Below are positions 9,556-19,977 of a stretch of 64,000 bases of DNA, in pieces. The stretch covers positions 62,001-126,000 of the forward strand of contig MSGT01000046.1 in NCBI GenBank assembly GCA_001940825.1, written 5' to 3'. Both the position numbers and the translations under genes were made by a program. Within the stretch, counting starts at the first letter, position 1. Every line of letters begins with the position of its first letter. The notes beneath the pieces were generated by a model that was given only the letters and a program-made list of their open reading frames with translations, was not told the origin of the DNA and made no database searches. The DNA is from Sphaerochaeta sp. Phil3 (lineage in GTDB: Bacteria > Spirochaetota > Spirochaetia > Sphaerochaetales > Sphaerochaetaceae).

Positions 9556-10446
9556 ATGGCTAAGGGTACGTCTATGGTTGGAATTGGCAGTGTAGAGGAG
9601 CTTTCCCATATTGCAAGGATGTTCCCTCAGGCGTCGTTCGAGCTTTCGTACAATCGTAGGAGGGATGAACTTGAAGAATGGCTAACCTCCGCTAAGGGCA
9701 GGATAGCTTCAATCCATGCGCTTTCTCCAATGCGTAGTTTCTTCCCCAACTTTGCAAGTCCTGACAAGGATGTCGTATGTTGGTCCCATGAGCAGGTGCT
9801 TGAGGATGCATGGCTTGCAAAGAGGATTGGTGCCGGCATAGTCGTGCTGCATCCGGGCTACCTGGTGCCGGGCCTTGTGCCGACATCGGTCTCCGAGAGA
9901 TCCGACATGCTTTCCAAGAGCGGGCTTGAGAAGTTCATATCCGTGAAGAAGGGGAGTATATGCAACCTTTCGTACACCAAGGAGTCTGAATACCGCTTGG
10001 CGTTTTCGTCCATGGTGGAGAACCTGTCCGCTTTGTCCGGCGAACTTGATGCAATGGGTGTGAAGCTGGCGGTGGAGAACCTGAACCCACGTGCAGGCTA
10101 CCTTCTCGTCCATCCTGATGAACTGCTTGAACTTGCACGCACGACAAGCCTCTCCTTTTGCCTTGATGTCGGCCACTTGCTCGTATCCAGCGCTCTCTTT
10201 GGATTCGATTTCATTTCTTCCGTTGAAGCCGTCCTGGAAACGGGGCGTGTCGTTACCGTCCACATGCATTCGAACCCTTCGGGATTTGGGGTGTACGAGG
10301 ACTCCCATCAAAGCATAAGAGCCAATGGGTTTCCATATAAGGTTGTCTTGGACCTTGTGGAGAAAAGCGGTGCGAACCTAATGCTTGAGACCCTTGGCGG
10401 CATAGAAGGCGGACTTCTGGACGACCTTGGCGTTGTGTTTGAATAA
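9556..10446 (+). CDS. TIM-barrel sugar phosphate isomerase/epimerase (AP endonuclease 2-like)
   Basis: 'GIVVLHPGYL', 'KLAVENLNPRAGYLL', 'FCLDVGHLL', 'MLETLGG'; start at ATG behind TGGAGG. Confidence 0.75.
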   Translation: MAKGTSMVGIGSVEELSHIARMFPQASFELSYNRRRDELEEWLTSAKGRIASIHALSPMRSFFPNFASPDKDVVCWSHEQVLEDAWLAKRIGAGIVVLHPGYLVPGLVPTSVSERSDMLSKSGLEKFISVKKGSICNLSYTKESEYRLAFSSMVENLSALSGELDAMGVKLAVENLNPRAGYLLVHPDELLELARTTSLSFCLDVGHLLVSSALFGFDFISSVEAVLETGRVVTVHMHSNPSGFGVYEDSHQSIRANGFPYKVVLDLVEKSGANLMLETLGGIEGGLLDDLGVVFE

Positions 10447-10624
10447 GATTTGAATAGGAATGAAAAAGCCATCTTGCAAGAGGTTTGATGGCATTCCTGC
10501 AACAAACAGAAACCATTTAGACTGATTCTCTTATTTCAAGAATGGAAAAACCATAATATTCTGACCCTGAGGCGAGGTTATAATTACAATCACAGATTTC
10601 CAATGTGGTCACTGTGATGGTTGG

Positions 10625-11512
10625 GTGAATATGAATCAGACATCTTCAAACAGAGCTGTAGCGCGAAACGAAAACTCTTTCTTCAACACCTCCATGTCTC
10701 TGTCTTCCTTGACGGTGTATCGGACAGGGTACAAACAGTGTCCAAAGAACCAACATAGATGCAAGGTAAGGGATTTCTACCTGATCCACTACGTTATAAA
10801 AGGAAAAGGGGTCCTCAAAATTGACACGAAGGAATATCCTGTGAGTGCAGGCGAAAGCTACATGATGTTTCCTGGAATTCCAGTCGATTATACCGCTGAT
10901 TCGGAGAATCCTTGGGAATTCTGCTGGGTAGGTTTCAACGGAAACGATGCCAAGCTGCTTGTAGCTGCTTCTGGATTCTCTGTCAGCAATCCTGTTCTTA
11001 GACATGGTGATTCCAAAGTGGTCCATGACTGCATCATGTCAATCTACGAAGCCAGGGGCAATGCGCGAGACACCATTGTTAGGATGTCAGCATACCTTTA
11101 TCTTCTGTTTGCCCAGCTGATCAAGGAGGCTCCTCAGAGGCCTGAAAGGAACAGCGAAGTTCTCTTTCAGGATGCATGTGCCTATATATCAAGGAATTAT
11201 AAAAAGGATATCTCTATAGAGGACATATCCAGTGCCATGAATGTTTCAAGAAGCAATCTATACAGGAACTTCATTGAGTTCATTGGAGTCTCTCCAAAGC
11301 AGCATCTAGCAGAGTTCAGAATCCACACTGCCTGCAAGATGCTTGCGAATACATCTATGAGCGTGAAGGAGATTTCAACGGAGGTTGGATTCAAGAATCC
11401 ACAGCACTTCGATGTTGTATTCAAAAAAGTTATGGGAATCAGTCCTACCGATTTCAGGACAAACAAAAACACTGAAAAATCACCAATGAAACAAGGGGGA
11501 ATCGACAAATGA
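10625..11512 (+). CDS. AraC-family transcriptional regulator
   Basis: C-terminal double HTH '...[43 protein letters not shown]...[25 protein letters not shown]'. Confidence 0.92.
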   Translation: MNMNQTSSNRAVARNENSFFNTSMSLSSLTVYRTGYKQCPKNQHRCKVRDFYLIHYVIKGKGVLKIDTKEYPVSAGESYMMFPGIPVDYTADSENPWEFCWVGFNGNDAKLLVAASGFSVSNPVLRHGDSKVVHDCIMSIYEARGNARDTIVRMSAYLYLLFAQLIKEAPQRPERNSEVLFQDACAYISRNYKKDISIEDISSAMNVSRSNLYRNFIEFIGVSPKQHLAEFRIHTACKMLANTSMSVKEISTEVGFKNPQHFDVVFKKVMGISPTDFRTNKNTEKSPMKQGGIDK

Positions 11513-12330
11513 TAGAAATACGGGATCTGAAAAAGAAGTACCCTTCTGGGCAGGAAGCCTTGAAAGGGGTCAACCTTGAGGTTCATAACAACGAGGTGAT
11601 CGCCCTCATAGGTCCATCCGGAGCAGGAAAGAGCACTCTCATAAGGTGTATAAACAGACTCGTTGAGCCTACAAGCGGGCAGGTGTTGATCGACGGCAAG
11701 GATATAACTTCATTGAATACGTCGGAACTGAGGAAGCAAAGGAAGAAGATAGGTATGATCTTCCAGGAATATGCTCTTGTGGACAGGCTTACGGTTATGG
11801 AGAACGTACTTTCCGGAAGGCTTGGCTATACCGGCTTCTGGAAAAGCCTTTTCAGAAAATTCCCTTCGGAAGACATTTCAAAGGCCTATGCCCTTCTTGA
11901 AAGGGTTGGTCTTTCCGACTATGTAGATAGCCGTGCAGACCAGCTTTCAGGAGGACAGAGGCAAAGGGTAGGCATTGCCAGAGCCCTTATGCAAGATCCA
12001 ACCCTTCTTCTTGTGGACGAACCTACGGCAAGCCTTGACCCTAAGACTTCACGTCAGGTCATGAGATTGATCATAGAACTTGTTCAGGAGCACAAACTTG
12101 CATGCATCATCAACATCCATGACGTCATTCTTGCAAAGCAGTTTGCACAAAGGATCATTGGATTGCAGGCAGGGCAGGTCGTGTACGAGGGCAAGAGCGA
12201 TGATCTTGATACAAACGTCCTTACCAAAATCTATGGAGAGGAAGATTGGAATGTAAAGAAAAAGGATTCCAATTCAGACGACTCGGAAGAGGATGATGCC
12301 CAAGACATTTTCTCTTTAGGGGAGAAATGA
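11509..12330 (+). CDS. phnC: Phosphonate-type ABC transporter ATP-binding protein
   Basis: Walker A 'GPSGAGKST', signature '[19 protein letters not shown]', PhnC-like '[30 protein letters not shown]'. Confidence 0.88.
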   Translation: MIEIRDLKKKYPSGQEALKGVNLEVHNNEVIALIGPSGAGKSTLIRCINRLVEPTSGQVLIDGKDITSLNTSELRKQRKKIGMIFQEYALVDRLTVMENVLSGRLGYTGFWKSLFRKFPSEDISKAYALLERVGLSDYVDSRADQLSGGQRQRVGIARALMQDPTLLLVDEPTASLDPKTSRQVMRLIIELVQEHKLACIINIHDVILAKQFAQRIIGLQAGQVVYEGKSDDLDTNVLTKIYGEEDWNVKKKDSNSDDSEEDDAQDIFSLGEK

Positions 12331-12331
12331 T

Positions 12332-13126
12332 ATGGAAACACAGAAGACCTGGAAGAAAAAACCTCGGATCAAAAACGTTTTCCTTCGATATGGTCTGTTG
12401 GTTCTGATCCTTGCATATCTCATAATAGCTGGATCCGAGATCAATATAGACCCTGCTAGAATCGCAAAAGGGTGGTCGAGGATGGGAAGCCTCTTTTCTG
12501 GATTCTTCCATCCTGATTTCAGCTCTCGAGGAAAGTATATCGTCATTGGGGTCTTTGAAAGCCTTACAATGACAATTCTGTCTTCGCTTTTGAGTACATT
12601 CCTGTCAATACCAATCGCCCTTGGATCTTCGAGGAATCTTGTCCCCAAATGGGTTTATCTGATCTGCAGGACCCTCCTTATGCTTATTAGAAGCTTCCAT
12701 GCGGTGGTCATGGGGATAATCTTTGTCATCATGTTCGGCTACGGCCCGTTTGCCGGTGTGATAACCTTGATGCTCAACAGCATAGGATTCATTGGAAAAC
12801 TCCTTGCAGAAGACATTGAAAACATAAGCTCGGAGCAGATAGAGGCCATCAAGGCAACTGGAGCCAACTGGTTCCAAGTCGTCGCCTATGGCGTGTGGCC
12901 TCAGATTTCAACACGTTTCATTGGATTGTCGATCTACAGAGCCGATATCAGTTTCAGACAATCCACCGTAATTGGAATCGTTGGAGCCGGTGGGATTGGA
13001 ACCGTTCTCAATACCGCAATGAACAGATACGACTACAACACTGCAGGTGCGATCCTTCTTGTGATCATAGTCTTGGTTTTGGTCACCGAATACATCTCCA
13101 GCAATGTAAGAAGGAGGATCGTCTAA
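12332..13126 (+). CDS. phnE: Phosphonate-type ABC transporter permease
   Basis: EAA-like loop 'EAIKATGANWFQVVAYGVWPQISTRFIGLSIYRADISFRQSTVIGIVGAGGIG'. Confidence 0.88.
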   Translation: METQKTWKKKPRIKNVFLRYGLLVLILAYLIIAGSEINIDPARIAKGWSRMGSLFSGFFHPDFSSRGKYIVIGVFESLTMTILSSLLSTFLSIPIALGSSRNLVPKWVYLICRTLLMLIRSFHAVVMGIIFVIMFGYGPFAGVITLMLNSIGFIGKLLAEDIENISSEQIEAIKATGANWFQVVAYGVWPQISTRFIGLSIYRADISFRQSTVIGIVGAGGIGTVLNTAMNRYDYNTAGAILLVIIVLVLVTEYISSNVRRRIV

Positions 13127-13938
13127 TGCCACTTGTCAAAAAGAACGACGTTTTGGAATGGAAAAGAAGGACTCCTAGACAGACTCTTACAAGGTTCATC
13201 CTTCTGCTTGTCGCAATTGTCGCAGTTCTTGTTTCTTGGAGTTTCATAAGCGCTGAAACGACCTGGGAGTTCGTCAAGGATGCCCCTAGACAGATACAGG
13301 ACTTCCTCTCTCGAATGTTCCCGCCAGACATAAAGTATTTTGGCAAAATCCTTCCAGCTCTCTGGGATACGATAACGATTTCCGTCTTTGGTACAGGTAT
13401 TGCAGTCGTTCTTTCGTTTTTCCTTGCCATTCTGGCAGCCAAGAACACAAGTCCACATCCTGCTGTAAGGCTGGTTGTCCTCACGATCATCGTTGCATCC
13501 CGTTCAGTCAATTCAATGATATGGGCGATGATCCTCGTTCAGCTTGTAGGTCCTGGGCTCTTTGCATCGATCCTTGCAATCGCCGTCAGATCCCTTGGCA
13601 TGGTTTCCAAGCTTTTCTATGAAGCGATAGAGGAGATAGACAAAGAACCAATCGAGGCCATCACCGCAACGGGTGCCTCAAAGCTTCAGATTTTCGTATA
13701 CGGTTATCTTCCCCAGCTTTTGCCAACGTTCATTGGAACTGCAGTGTACAGATGGGAGAACAACATTAGGGAATCGACGATCATTGGCATCGTTGGAGGC
13801 GGCGGTATAGGCCTTCTCCTCAATTCTGCCATCAATCTGCTTGCATGGAACAAGGTTCTGTCCGTATTGATGTCGATTCTAGCGACTGTAGTCTTCGCCG
13901 AATATGTATCGGCAAGGGTCAGGAAGGCCCTATCGTAA
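13126..13938 (+). CDS. phnE: Second phosphonate-type ABC transporter permease
   Basis: 'EAITATGASKLQIFVYGYLPQLLPTFIGTAVYRWENNIRESTIIGIVGGGGIG'; TAATG overlap start. Confidence 0.87.
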   Translation: MPLVKKNDVLEWKRRTPRQTLTRFILLLVAIVAVLVSWSFISAETTWEFVKDAPRQIQDFLSRMFPPDIKYFGKILPALWDTITISVFGTGIAVVLSFFLAILAAKNTSPHPAVRLVVLTIIVASRSVNSMIWAMILVQLVGPGLFASILAIAVRSLGMVSKLFYEAIEEIDKEPIEAITATGASKLQIFVYGYLPQLLPTFIGTAVYRWENNIRESTIIGIVGGGGIGLLLNSAINLLAWNKVLSVLMSILATVVFAEYVSARVRKALS

Positions 13939-13974
13939 CAATCCATTTGAATTATTTGAACAGGGAGGTTCAAT

Positions 13975-14961
13975 ATGAGAAAACATCTATGTTTCGTTTT
14001 GGTTCTTCTGCTGTGCATGACGGCTGTCTTTGCACAGGGAGCACAAGAGAAGTCTGAGGAAGTCAAGTACGGAGAACTTGATCTTGGATATGTTGACAAG
14101 GATGGCGACATGGTGGCTGACCATCCAGAGGATCCCTCCGAGTATCTGGATCCTGAAACGCTTATCTTCGCCTACACGCCGGTCGAAGACCCAGCTGTCT
14201 ATGAAGATGTCTTCCAGGAATTCATGGAACACCTTTCGAAGATGACAGGAAAGAAGGTGAAGTGGTTCGCCGTTGACAGTTATGCAACACAGGTCGAGGC
14301 AATGAGAGCCGGAAGACTCCATGTTTCAGGTTTTGCCGCAGGCTCCGTCCAGGATGCAGTCAACCATGGCGGGTTCGTACCTCTTGCTGCAATGGGATAT
14401 CAGGGAAGCATGGTAGGATACACAATGCAGATCATCGTCAGGAAGGACTCTGGACTGAAGGAGATTTCTGATCTCAACGGCAAGACCATTGCCTTCGTCT
14501 CAGAATCCTCCAACTCAGGATACAGCGCACCTAGAGCTCTTCTCTATCAGCTTTTTGGAATGCTCCCGGAAAAGAACTACATCGTTGCATTCTCAGGAAA
14601 GCATGACAACTCGATCCTTGGTGTATACAACGGTGACTATGATGCCGGCGCCATTGCTTCCACTGTCCTTACCAGAATGGTCAACGGTGATCGTGTTCCA
14701 GATGCAAGCCAGTGGTGCGATGTCCTCTATGAGTCTCAGGTGTTCCCTGTAACCGCATGGGGTGTAACGAATCGTCTTTCACCAGAGTTGACTGAAAAGA
14801 TCAAAGAGGCTTTCCTTTCGTTCGATTTCGTCAATTCCAAGCTCCATGAATCTTGGCCTGAAGACGATAGCTTCATCGCAATCGACTATGCAAAGGACTA
14901 TGAAGTCCTTCGTGTCATCCGCGATGGTTCAGCTGCCGTTGCAGAGATCCTTGGCGAATAA
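13975..14961 (+). CDS. phnD: Phosphate/phosphonate ABC transporter substrate-binding protein
   Basis: Signal peptide '...AVFAQGAQE'; 'YATQVEAMRAGRLHVSGFAAGSVQDAVNHGGFVPLAA'; 'NGKTIAFVSESSNSGYSAPRALL'. Confidence 0.87.
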   Translation: MRKHLCFVLVLLLCMTAVFAQGAQEKSEEVKYGELDLGYVDKDGDMVADHPEDPSEYLDPETLIFAYTPVEDPAVYEDVFQEFMEHLSKMTGKKVKWFAVDSYATQVEAMRAGRLHVSGFAAGSVQDAVNHGGFVPLAAMGYQGSMVGYTMQIIVRKDSGLKEISDLNGKTIAFVSESSNSGYSAPRALLYQLFGMLPEKNYIVAFSGKHDNSILGVYNGDYDAGAIASTVLTRMVNGDRVPDASQWCDVLYESQVFPVTAWGVTNRLSPELTEKIKEAFLSFDFVNSKLHESWPEDDSFIAIDYAKDYEVLRVIRDGSAAVAEILGE

Positions 14962-14976
14962 TCTTATTCAAAACCA

Positions 14977-15006
14977 AGCCTGTGGAGGTTTCACCATCCA
15001 CAGGCT
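14977..15006 (+). promoter_or_regulatory. Intercistronic hairpin after phnD-like gene
   Basis: AGCCTGTGGA/TCCACAGGCT perfect 10-bp stem, no T tract. Confidence 0.7.
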
Positions 15007-15030
15007 GCTGTTTCCAAAGAGAGAGGTGTT

Positions 15031-15774
15031 ATGGAAATAACTGTTCTAGGTTTTTCTAATGGTCTTGACTGTCTTGATTCTACAAATACAAGTTTGCTTG
15101 TCAGTACGGCACAGACATCGATTTTGGTCGATGTAAGCGGCAGTCCAAGGCAATCTCTATTGAAGGCCGGTGTGGATTCTCTATCTTTGGATGCAGTGTT
15201 GCTGACACATGGGCATATCGACCACGTCTATGCCTTTCCTTCCTTGATTCATAGCATGTGGCTGCAGAACAGGACGAAGCCCCTGATAGTCGCTGGCAAC
15301 GACTTGGCGATTGGAGTGTGCAAACACTTCTTTTCATATTTCAGACTTGATAGGAAGATTGGATTTGAAATCGATTGGAAGTGCGCTTCGACAAAGCAGA
15401 TTGGAGATGTGCAAATATCTTCTTTCTCTCTCTATCACAGACCAGAAGTGCCTGTAAACGGTTATACGTTCATGGCGGACGGCATGAAGGTCTCCTATTT
15501 TCCTGACAGCGTTGCATCCCTTGTCATACCAGAATGCGCTCTTGGCTCCGACATCCTTATCCATGAAGCAGGAGGGCTTGATGAGGATAGGGAAGAAATA
15601 AACAAAAGCCATACTACAGCGTTGCAGGCCGCTCTGATGGCAAAAAAGGCGAATGCAAAGGAATTGTTCTTGGTCCATGTTCCAGAGAATCCGGATCTGA
15701 GGAAAAGGATGTTGGCTGAAGCACAGGGAGTCTTTCCTGATGCTTTCATCCCTTCTTCCTTTCAGAATCTGTAG
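15031..15774 (+). CDS. MBL-fold metal-dependent hydrolase (PhnP/RNase Z-like)
   Basis: 'LLTHGHIDHVYAFPSL' HxHxDH motif; 'ILIHEAGG'; operon with phn genes. Confidence 0.85.
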   Translation: MEITVLGFSNGLDCLDSTNTSLLVSTAQTSILVDVSGSPRQSLLKAGVDSLSLDAVLLTHGHIDHVYAFPSLIHSMWLQNRTKPLIVAGNDLAIGVCKHFFSYFRLDRKIGFEIDWKCASTKQIGDVQISSFSLYHRPEVPVNGYTFMADGMKVSYFPDSVASLVIPECALGSDILIHEAGGLDEDREEINKSHTTALQAALMAKKANAKELFLVHVPENPDLRKRMLAEAQGVFPDAFIPSSFQNL

Positions 15775-15885
15775 AACCTGCAGTAAAACAGGTGCGAAAA
15801 CGAAAATAAAAATGAAATAAAAGTTGCGAAAACGAAAAATGTGATTTAGCATTTGAGCATTGGACAAAAAAAGGAGACTTTTAAA

Positions 15886-16872
15886 ATGAAGAAACTTATT
15901 GGTGTTCTTTTGGTTCTCGCACTTGTTGTGGGCGCCGCATTCGCACAGGCTGCTGCAGAGGAGAAGCAGGAGCTGGTCATCTATTGTGCCGGAACTGAAT
16001 CAGAGGCTCAGGCACTTGCCGATGCATTCAACAAGATCCATCCAAACATTTCCATCACGATCCTCCAGAGCAGCTCTGGAGACCTTGTGACAAGAATCAA
16101 CACTGAATGGCCAAAGCCGGAAGGCGATGTCGTCATCCTCATGGCATCAGAGAACCTCGACCAGGTCTATGACAAGCTCGAAGGCTACAAGACAGCCAAC
16201 GATGCAAAGTTCACAGCCGAGCAGAAGGACCAGAAGAACGGCGACGCTCCAAAGTACTACGGCACATCCATGCCTCTGCAGGCAATCATGTACAACTCAA
16301 ACGTCCTCAGCGCAGAGGATGCTCCAAAGAGCTGGAAGGACCTTGCAGATCCCAAGTACGCAGGAAAGATCGTTCTTGCAAACCCAGCTTCATCTGGCTC
16401 TGCATACGCTCAGCTTTACATGATGAACAAGCTTTACGGTATGGATTTCGTTGCACAGGTTGCAAAGAACACGACATACATAGCTTCCTCCACTGCAGGT
16501 CCTGACTCGGTTGCCCGTGGAGAGTATGCAATCACAGTCACCGGTGAGAAGAACATAAGCCAGAAGCTTGTTGCGGGCGATCCTGTCGTCTACGTCCTTC
16601 CTGAAGAGGGAACAGGCCTTAGACTTGAAGGTTCCGCAATGCTCGCAAACTGCAAGAACCCTGAAGCCGCAAAGCTTTTCATGGACTTCGTAACAAGCAA
16701 GGAAGCCTTCGAGATTCTGAGCAGCCAGTTTGGTAGAAGAGCTGTATCCACTGAGGTCGCAGGTCCTGCAATGCTTCCATCTCTCTCTGAGATGACGTTC
16801 TTCGAGTACAATGCAGAGGAAGCTGCAAGCCTCAAGAAGGACCTTAGAAAGCAGTTCGAGGCTTTCCTTTGA
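15886..16872 (+). CDS. Fbp/Afu-type ABC transporter substrate-binding protein
   Basis: Signal peptide 'MKKLIGVLLVLALVVGAAFAQ'; 'LVIYCAGTESEAQALADAFNKIHPNISI'; followed by ATPase and permease. Confidence 0.85.
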   Translation: MKKLIGVLLVLALVVGAAFAQAAAEEKQELVIYCAGTESEAQALADAFNKIHPNISITILQSSSGDLVTRINTEWPKPEGDVVILMASENLDQVYDKLEGYKTANDAKFTAEQKDQKNGDAPKYYGTSMPLQAIMYNSNVLSAEDAPKSWKDLADPKYAGKIVLANPASSGSAYAQLYMMNKLYGMDFVAQVAKNTTYIASSTAGPDSVARGEYAITVTGEKNISQKLVAGDPVVYVLPEEGTGLRLEGSAMLANCKNPEAAKLFMDFVTSKEAFEILSSQFGRRAVSTEVAGPAMLPSLSEMTFFEYNAEEAASLKKDLRKQFEAFL

Positions 16873-16922
16873 GACTAGATGGGAACCTATGAAATAGGCT
16901 CTCGTACACTTTTGTTAATTTG

Positions 16923-16953
16923 GGCTGCCTGGTGGAGAACCGGGCAGCCTTTT
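16923..16953 (+). terminator. Intercistronic hairpin/attenuator
   Basis: GGCTGCCTGGT/ACCGGGCAGCC stem followed by TTTT between SBP and ATPase genes. Confidence 0.7.
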
Positions 16954-16980
16954 GGAATACTCCGGATATAGAGGGACAAA

Positions 16981-18102
16981 ATGAGCAAGAACGTTACCTA
17001 CGAACACGTAAACAAGATATTCGATGAAAAGGGGAAGAACCCCGTACATGCACTTAACGACATCTCTTTCACCATAAACGCTGGAGAGCTGTTCTGTCTG
17101 CTAGGGCCAAGCGGTTGTGGAAAGACGACCCTCCTTAGGTCCACCGCAGGACTTGAGCAGATTTCAAGCGGCAAGATGTACTATGGAGATGTCGATATAT
17201 CAACGATTCCTCCGTTCAAGCGAAACATTGGAATGGTGTTCCAAAGCTTTGCCCTCTATCCTCACATGACGATATTCGAAAACGTCGCATACGGACTTAG
17301 AGTTAGAAAAGTCCCAAACGACATCATCAAGAAGAAGGTCACTGATGTCATGGAGCTTGTAGGCCTTCAGGACGAGCTCAAGAGAAACCCGTCGCCTACG
17401 GGCCTTTCCGGCGGTCAGCAGCAACGCGTCGCCATCGCCCGCGCCCTCGTCTACGATCCAGATGTCCTTCTTCTCGATGAACCGCTTGCAAACCTTGACG
17501 CAAAGCTCCGCCGCTACATGAGGGCTGAGATACGCAGGATTCAGAAGGCCACCAACATCACCACAATCTTCGTCACACACGACCAAGAGGAGGCCATGGC
17601 TGTAGGCGATAGGCTCGCAGTCCTCAGAAAGGGCGTCGTGGAGCAGATTGGCACATCGGACGAACTCTACTCGTCACCACGCAACGCATTCGTGGCCAAC
17701 TTCATTGGAAAGATGAACTTCTTCAACGCAAAGGTCGTCGAAGTCCAGCCTTCCTACATTGCGGCACAGGTCGATGGTACCGATGTCACGTTCAAAGTCG
17801 CAAGCGAGCGTTGCCATGTGGATCCAAAAACAGGGGACGCAGTCCTTGTTGGTGGTAGGCCTGAGCAGCTTGTCGTTTCAAAATCGCCGATTGCAAATTC
17901 AGTGAAGGGAAAGGTCCATATAATCCAGCACCTTGGAGCCTTCATAAGGTATGAGGTCGAAGTGGGCAAGGGTATCTCCCCAACGATCTTTGAGATAGAC
18001 AACCAGGGGGTCCTTAGGGATGTCCATGAAAACGATGATGTCTATGTTGGAGCAAAGGAGGACCGCATCTCCCTGTTCTCACCGGAGGGCCGCGAACTAT
18101 GA
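16981..18102 (+). CDS. Fbp/Pot-type ABC transporter ATP-binding protein
   Basis: Walker A 'GPSGCGKTT', 'LSGGQQQRVAIARALVYDPDVLLLDEPLANLD'. Confidence 0.92.
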   Translation: MSKNVTYEHVNKIFDEKGKNPVHALNDISFTINAGELFCLLGPSGCGKTTLLRSTAGLEQISSGKMYYGDVDISTIPPFKRNIGMVFQSFALYPHMTIFENVAYGLRVRKVPNDIIKKKVTDVMELVGLQDELKRNPSPTGLSGGQQQRVAIARALVYDPDVLLLDEPLANLDAKLRRYMRAEIRRIQKATNITTIFVTHDQEEAMAVGDRLAVLRKGVVEQIGTSDELYSSPRNAFVANFIGKMNFFNAKVVEVQPSYIAAQVDGTDVTFKVASERCHVDPKTGDAVLVGGRPEQLVVSKSPIANSVKGKVHIIQHLGAFIRYEVEVGKGISPTIFEIDNQGVLRDVHENDDVYVGAKEDRISLFSPEGREL

Positions 18103-19835
18103 AGAAAGTCCACTCAATGGAGATAAACGGCCAGGAGAAATCGGCCTTGAAGAGGTTCTTCCAGAAGGACTTCTCCCAGACCATAGTCTTTCTTGTACCA
18201 ATGGCGTTCCTTGCCGTGTTCCTGCTTTACCCGTTGGCCACCACGTTGGTGAGGGCTTTCATGGCTCCAGCCGAGGACCTTGCGTTCCATGGCTTCTCGC
18301 TTGAAAGCTTCAAGCAGTTCTTCACGAGCAACCTCTACAAGAAGAGCCTTCTCAATTCGTTCATAGTGAGCCTGAGCGTCACGGTTCTGTGTCTTGTAAT
18401 TGGTGTCCCAATGGGATATTGCGTGGCAAGGGTCAAGATGCCTTGCAAGAGCCTCATCCTCTCATTGGGAATCCTTCCAATAATCATGCCATCCTTTGTT
18501 GGTGCGTTCACTTGGGTCATTCTTCTTGGCCGCAACGGAATCGTGCGTGTCGCGCTCAACTGGCTCTTGTCTCCGTTTGGAGTCGAGGTCCCACCAATCT
18601 ATGGAATGTTTGGGATGATCCTGTGCATGACCCTCACGTACTATCCGTTCGTGTTCCAGCTCAGCTACGGTGCGTTCGCATCGGCCAACTCCCTCCTTGA
18701 GGAGTCCGCGATGCTCATGGGAGCCTCCAAGAGAAGGATAATGAGGACGATAACGTTCCCACTCATCATGCCGTCGCTCGGTGCCGCAGCGCTCCTCGTG
18801 TTCGTAAGGGCCATTGGAAACTTTGGGATTCCAGCAATCATAGGTGGCCAGAACTACGTCCTTCCTACGTTGATATACTTTGAGGTCAACGGCTATTGGA
18901 ATATCAACGGAGCATCTTCCATTGCTTTGGTGAACGTCCTTATAACGGGCCTTGTCCTCTATATCCAGAAGTATGTCGTAAGCCGCCACGAGTATGAGAC
19001 CATCTCCGCAACCCACAGCGAAGTGAAGCAGCACGAAGGACGGGGTGCAAAGATCGCTGCAACGATCTACTGCTTCATAATCCTCATAATCTCGTTGCTT
19101 CCTCAGTTGGCTATCATTGTCATGTCGTTCTTCGAAAAGTGGACAGGCCTTCTTCCTGAAGGCTTCACGCTTGCAAACTATACAAGGATTCCAAAGTACT
19201 CGACAAAGGAGCTTTTCAACTCCTTCTACCTTTCCATTTTGGCTACAGTCCTCTGCGCTGTACTTGGAAGCATAGTCGCCTACATAACAGAGAGGAAGAA
19301 GCCTCGCGGTGCGGCTCTGCTGGACCTTTCCGTCATGGCTCCCTTCATCCTTCCTGGAACCGTCGTATCCATAGCGCTTCTTTCAGCTTTCAGCGGTTCA
19401 AGTGTCATAAGGCTTACTGGAACTTATACGATAATCATAATCTCCTACATGATAAGAAGAACCCCATACGTCTACAGGTCCGTGTGCGCATCCCTGACCC
19501 AGCTGAACCCTTCGCTCGAAGAGGCCAGTACAATAGCCGGCGCCACATGGTTCTACACGTTCAGGAAGGTAAGCGTTCCTCTTATAATGCCAGCCATCAT
19601 AAGCGGTTCCATTCTGACTCTGACGACCCTTCTTCAGGAGCTGAGCACTACGATCCTTCTGTACAGCGGACGGACCAGAACTGTTCCTATCCAAATCTAC
19701 AGCGCTGTACAGGATGGAAAGCTTGGTCAAGCCAGTGCTTTGTCCGTTGTGCTTTTGGTCGTTGTATTCATCATAGTGTTCTCGACTAACAGGAAGCAGG
19801 GAAAGGGGATGTCCGCCGCCTTCAAGATGGGCTGA
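18099..19835 (+). CDS. Fbp-type ABC transporter permease (fused two-domain)
   Basis: Two EAA loops ('LLEESAMLMGASKRRIMRTITFPLIMPSL', 'SLEEASTIAGATWFYTFRKVSVPLIMPAI'). Confidence 0.92.
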   Translation: MKKVHSMEINGQEKSALKRFFQKDFSQTIVFLVPMAFLAVFLLYPLATTLVRAFMAPAEDLAFHGFSLESFKQFFTSNLYKKSLLNSFIVSLSVTVLCLVIGVPMGYCVARVKMPCKSLILSLGILPIIMPSFVGAFTWVILLGRNGIVRVALNWLLSPFGVEVPPIYGMFGMILCMTLTYYPFVFQLSYGAFASANSLLEESAMLMGASKRRIMRTITFPLIMPSLGAAALLVFVRAIGNFGIPAIIGGQNYVLPTLIYFEVNGYWNINGASSIALVNVLITGLVLYIQKYVVSRHEYETISATHSEVKQHEGRGAKIAATIYCFIILIISLLPQLAIIVMSFFEKWTGLLPEGFTLANYTRIPKYSTKELFNSFYLSILATVLCAVLGSIVAYITERKKPRGAALLDLSVMAPFILPGTVVSIALLSAFSGSSVIRLTGTYTIIIISYMIRRTPYVYRSVCASLTQLNPSLEEASTIAGATWFYTFRKVSVPLIMPAIISGSILTLTTLLQELSTTILLYSGRTRTVPIQIYSAVQDGKLGQASALSVVLLVVVFIIVFSTNRKQGKGMSAAFKMG

Positions 19836-19977
19836 TTCCTTCTTGGTCTTTGAGTCGTCTTCATCGTTGCTGCGCTCAGGCTGTGCAGAAAAGCACTATC
19901 CTTCGCTTGCTTCCTTGAATACGGCTCAAATCCCTGCAAATGAGAGTCTTGTTTTCTTCTTTTTTTCGTTTTTCTGG

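Noticed and set aside
10590-10617. TCACAG...CTGTGA inverted repeat upstream of the AraC gene
   Set aside because: Six-bp arms 16 bp apart; too weak alone to call an operator.
12895-13125. N-terminal extension of the second permease ORF
   Set aside because: Overlaps the first permease out of frame; ATG 13126 with TAATG coupling is the likely start.
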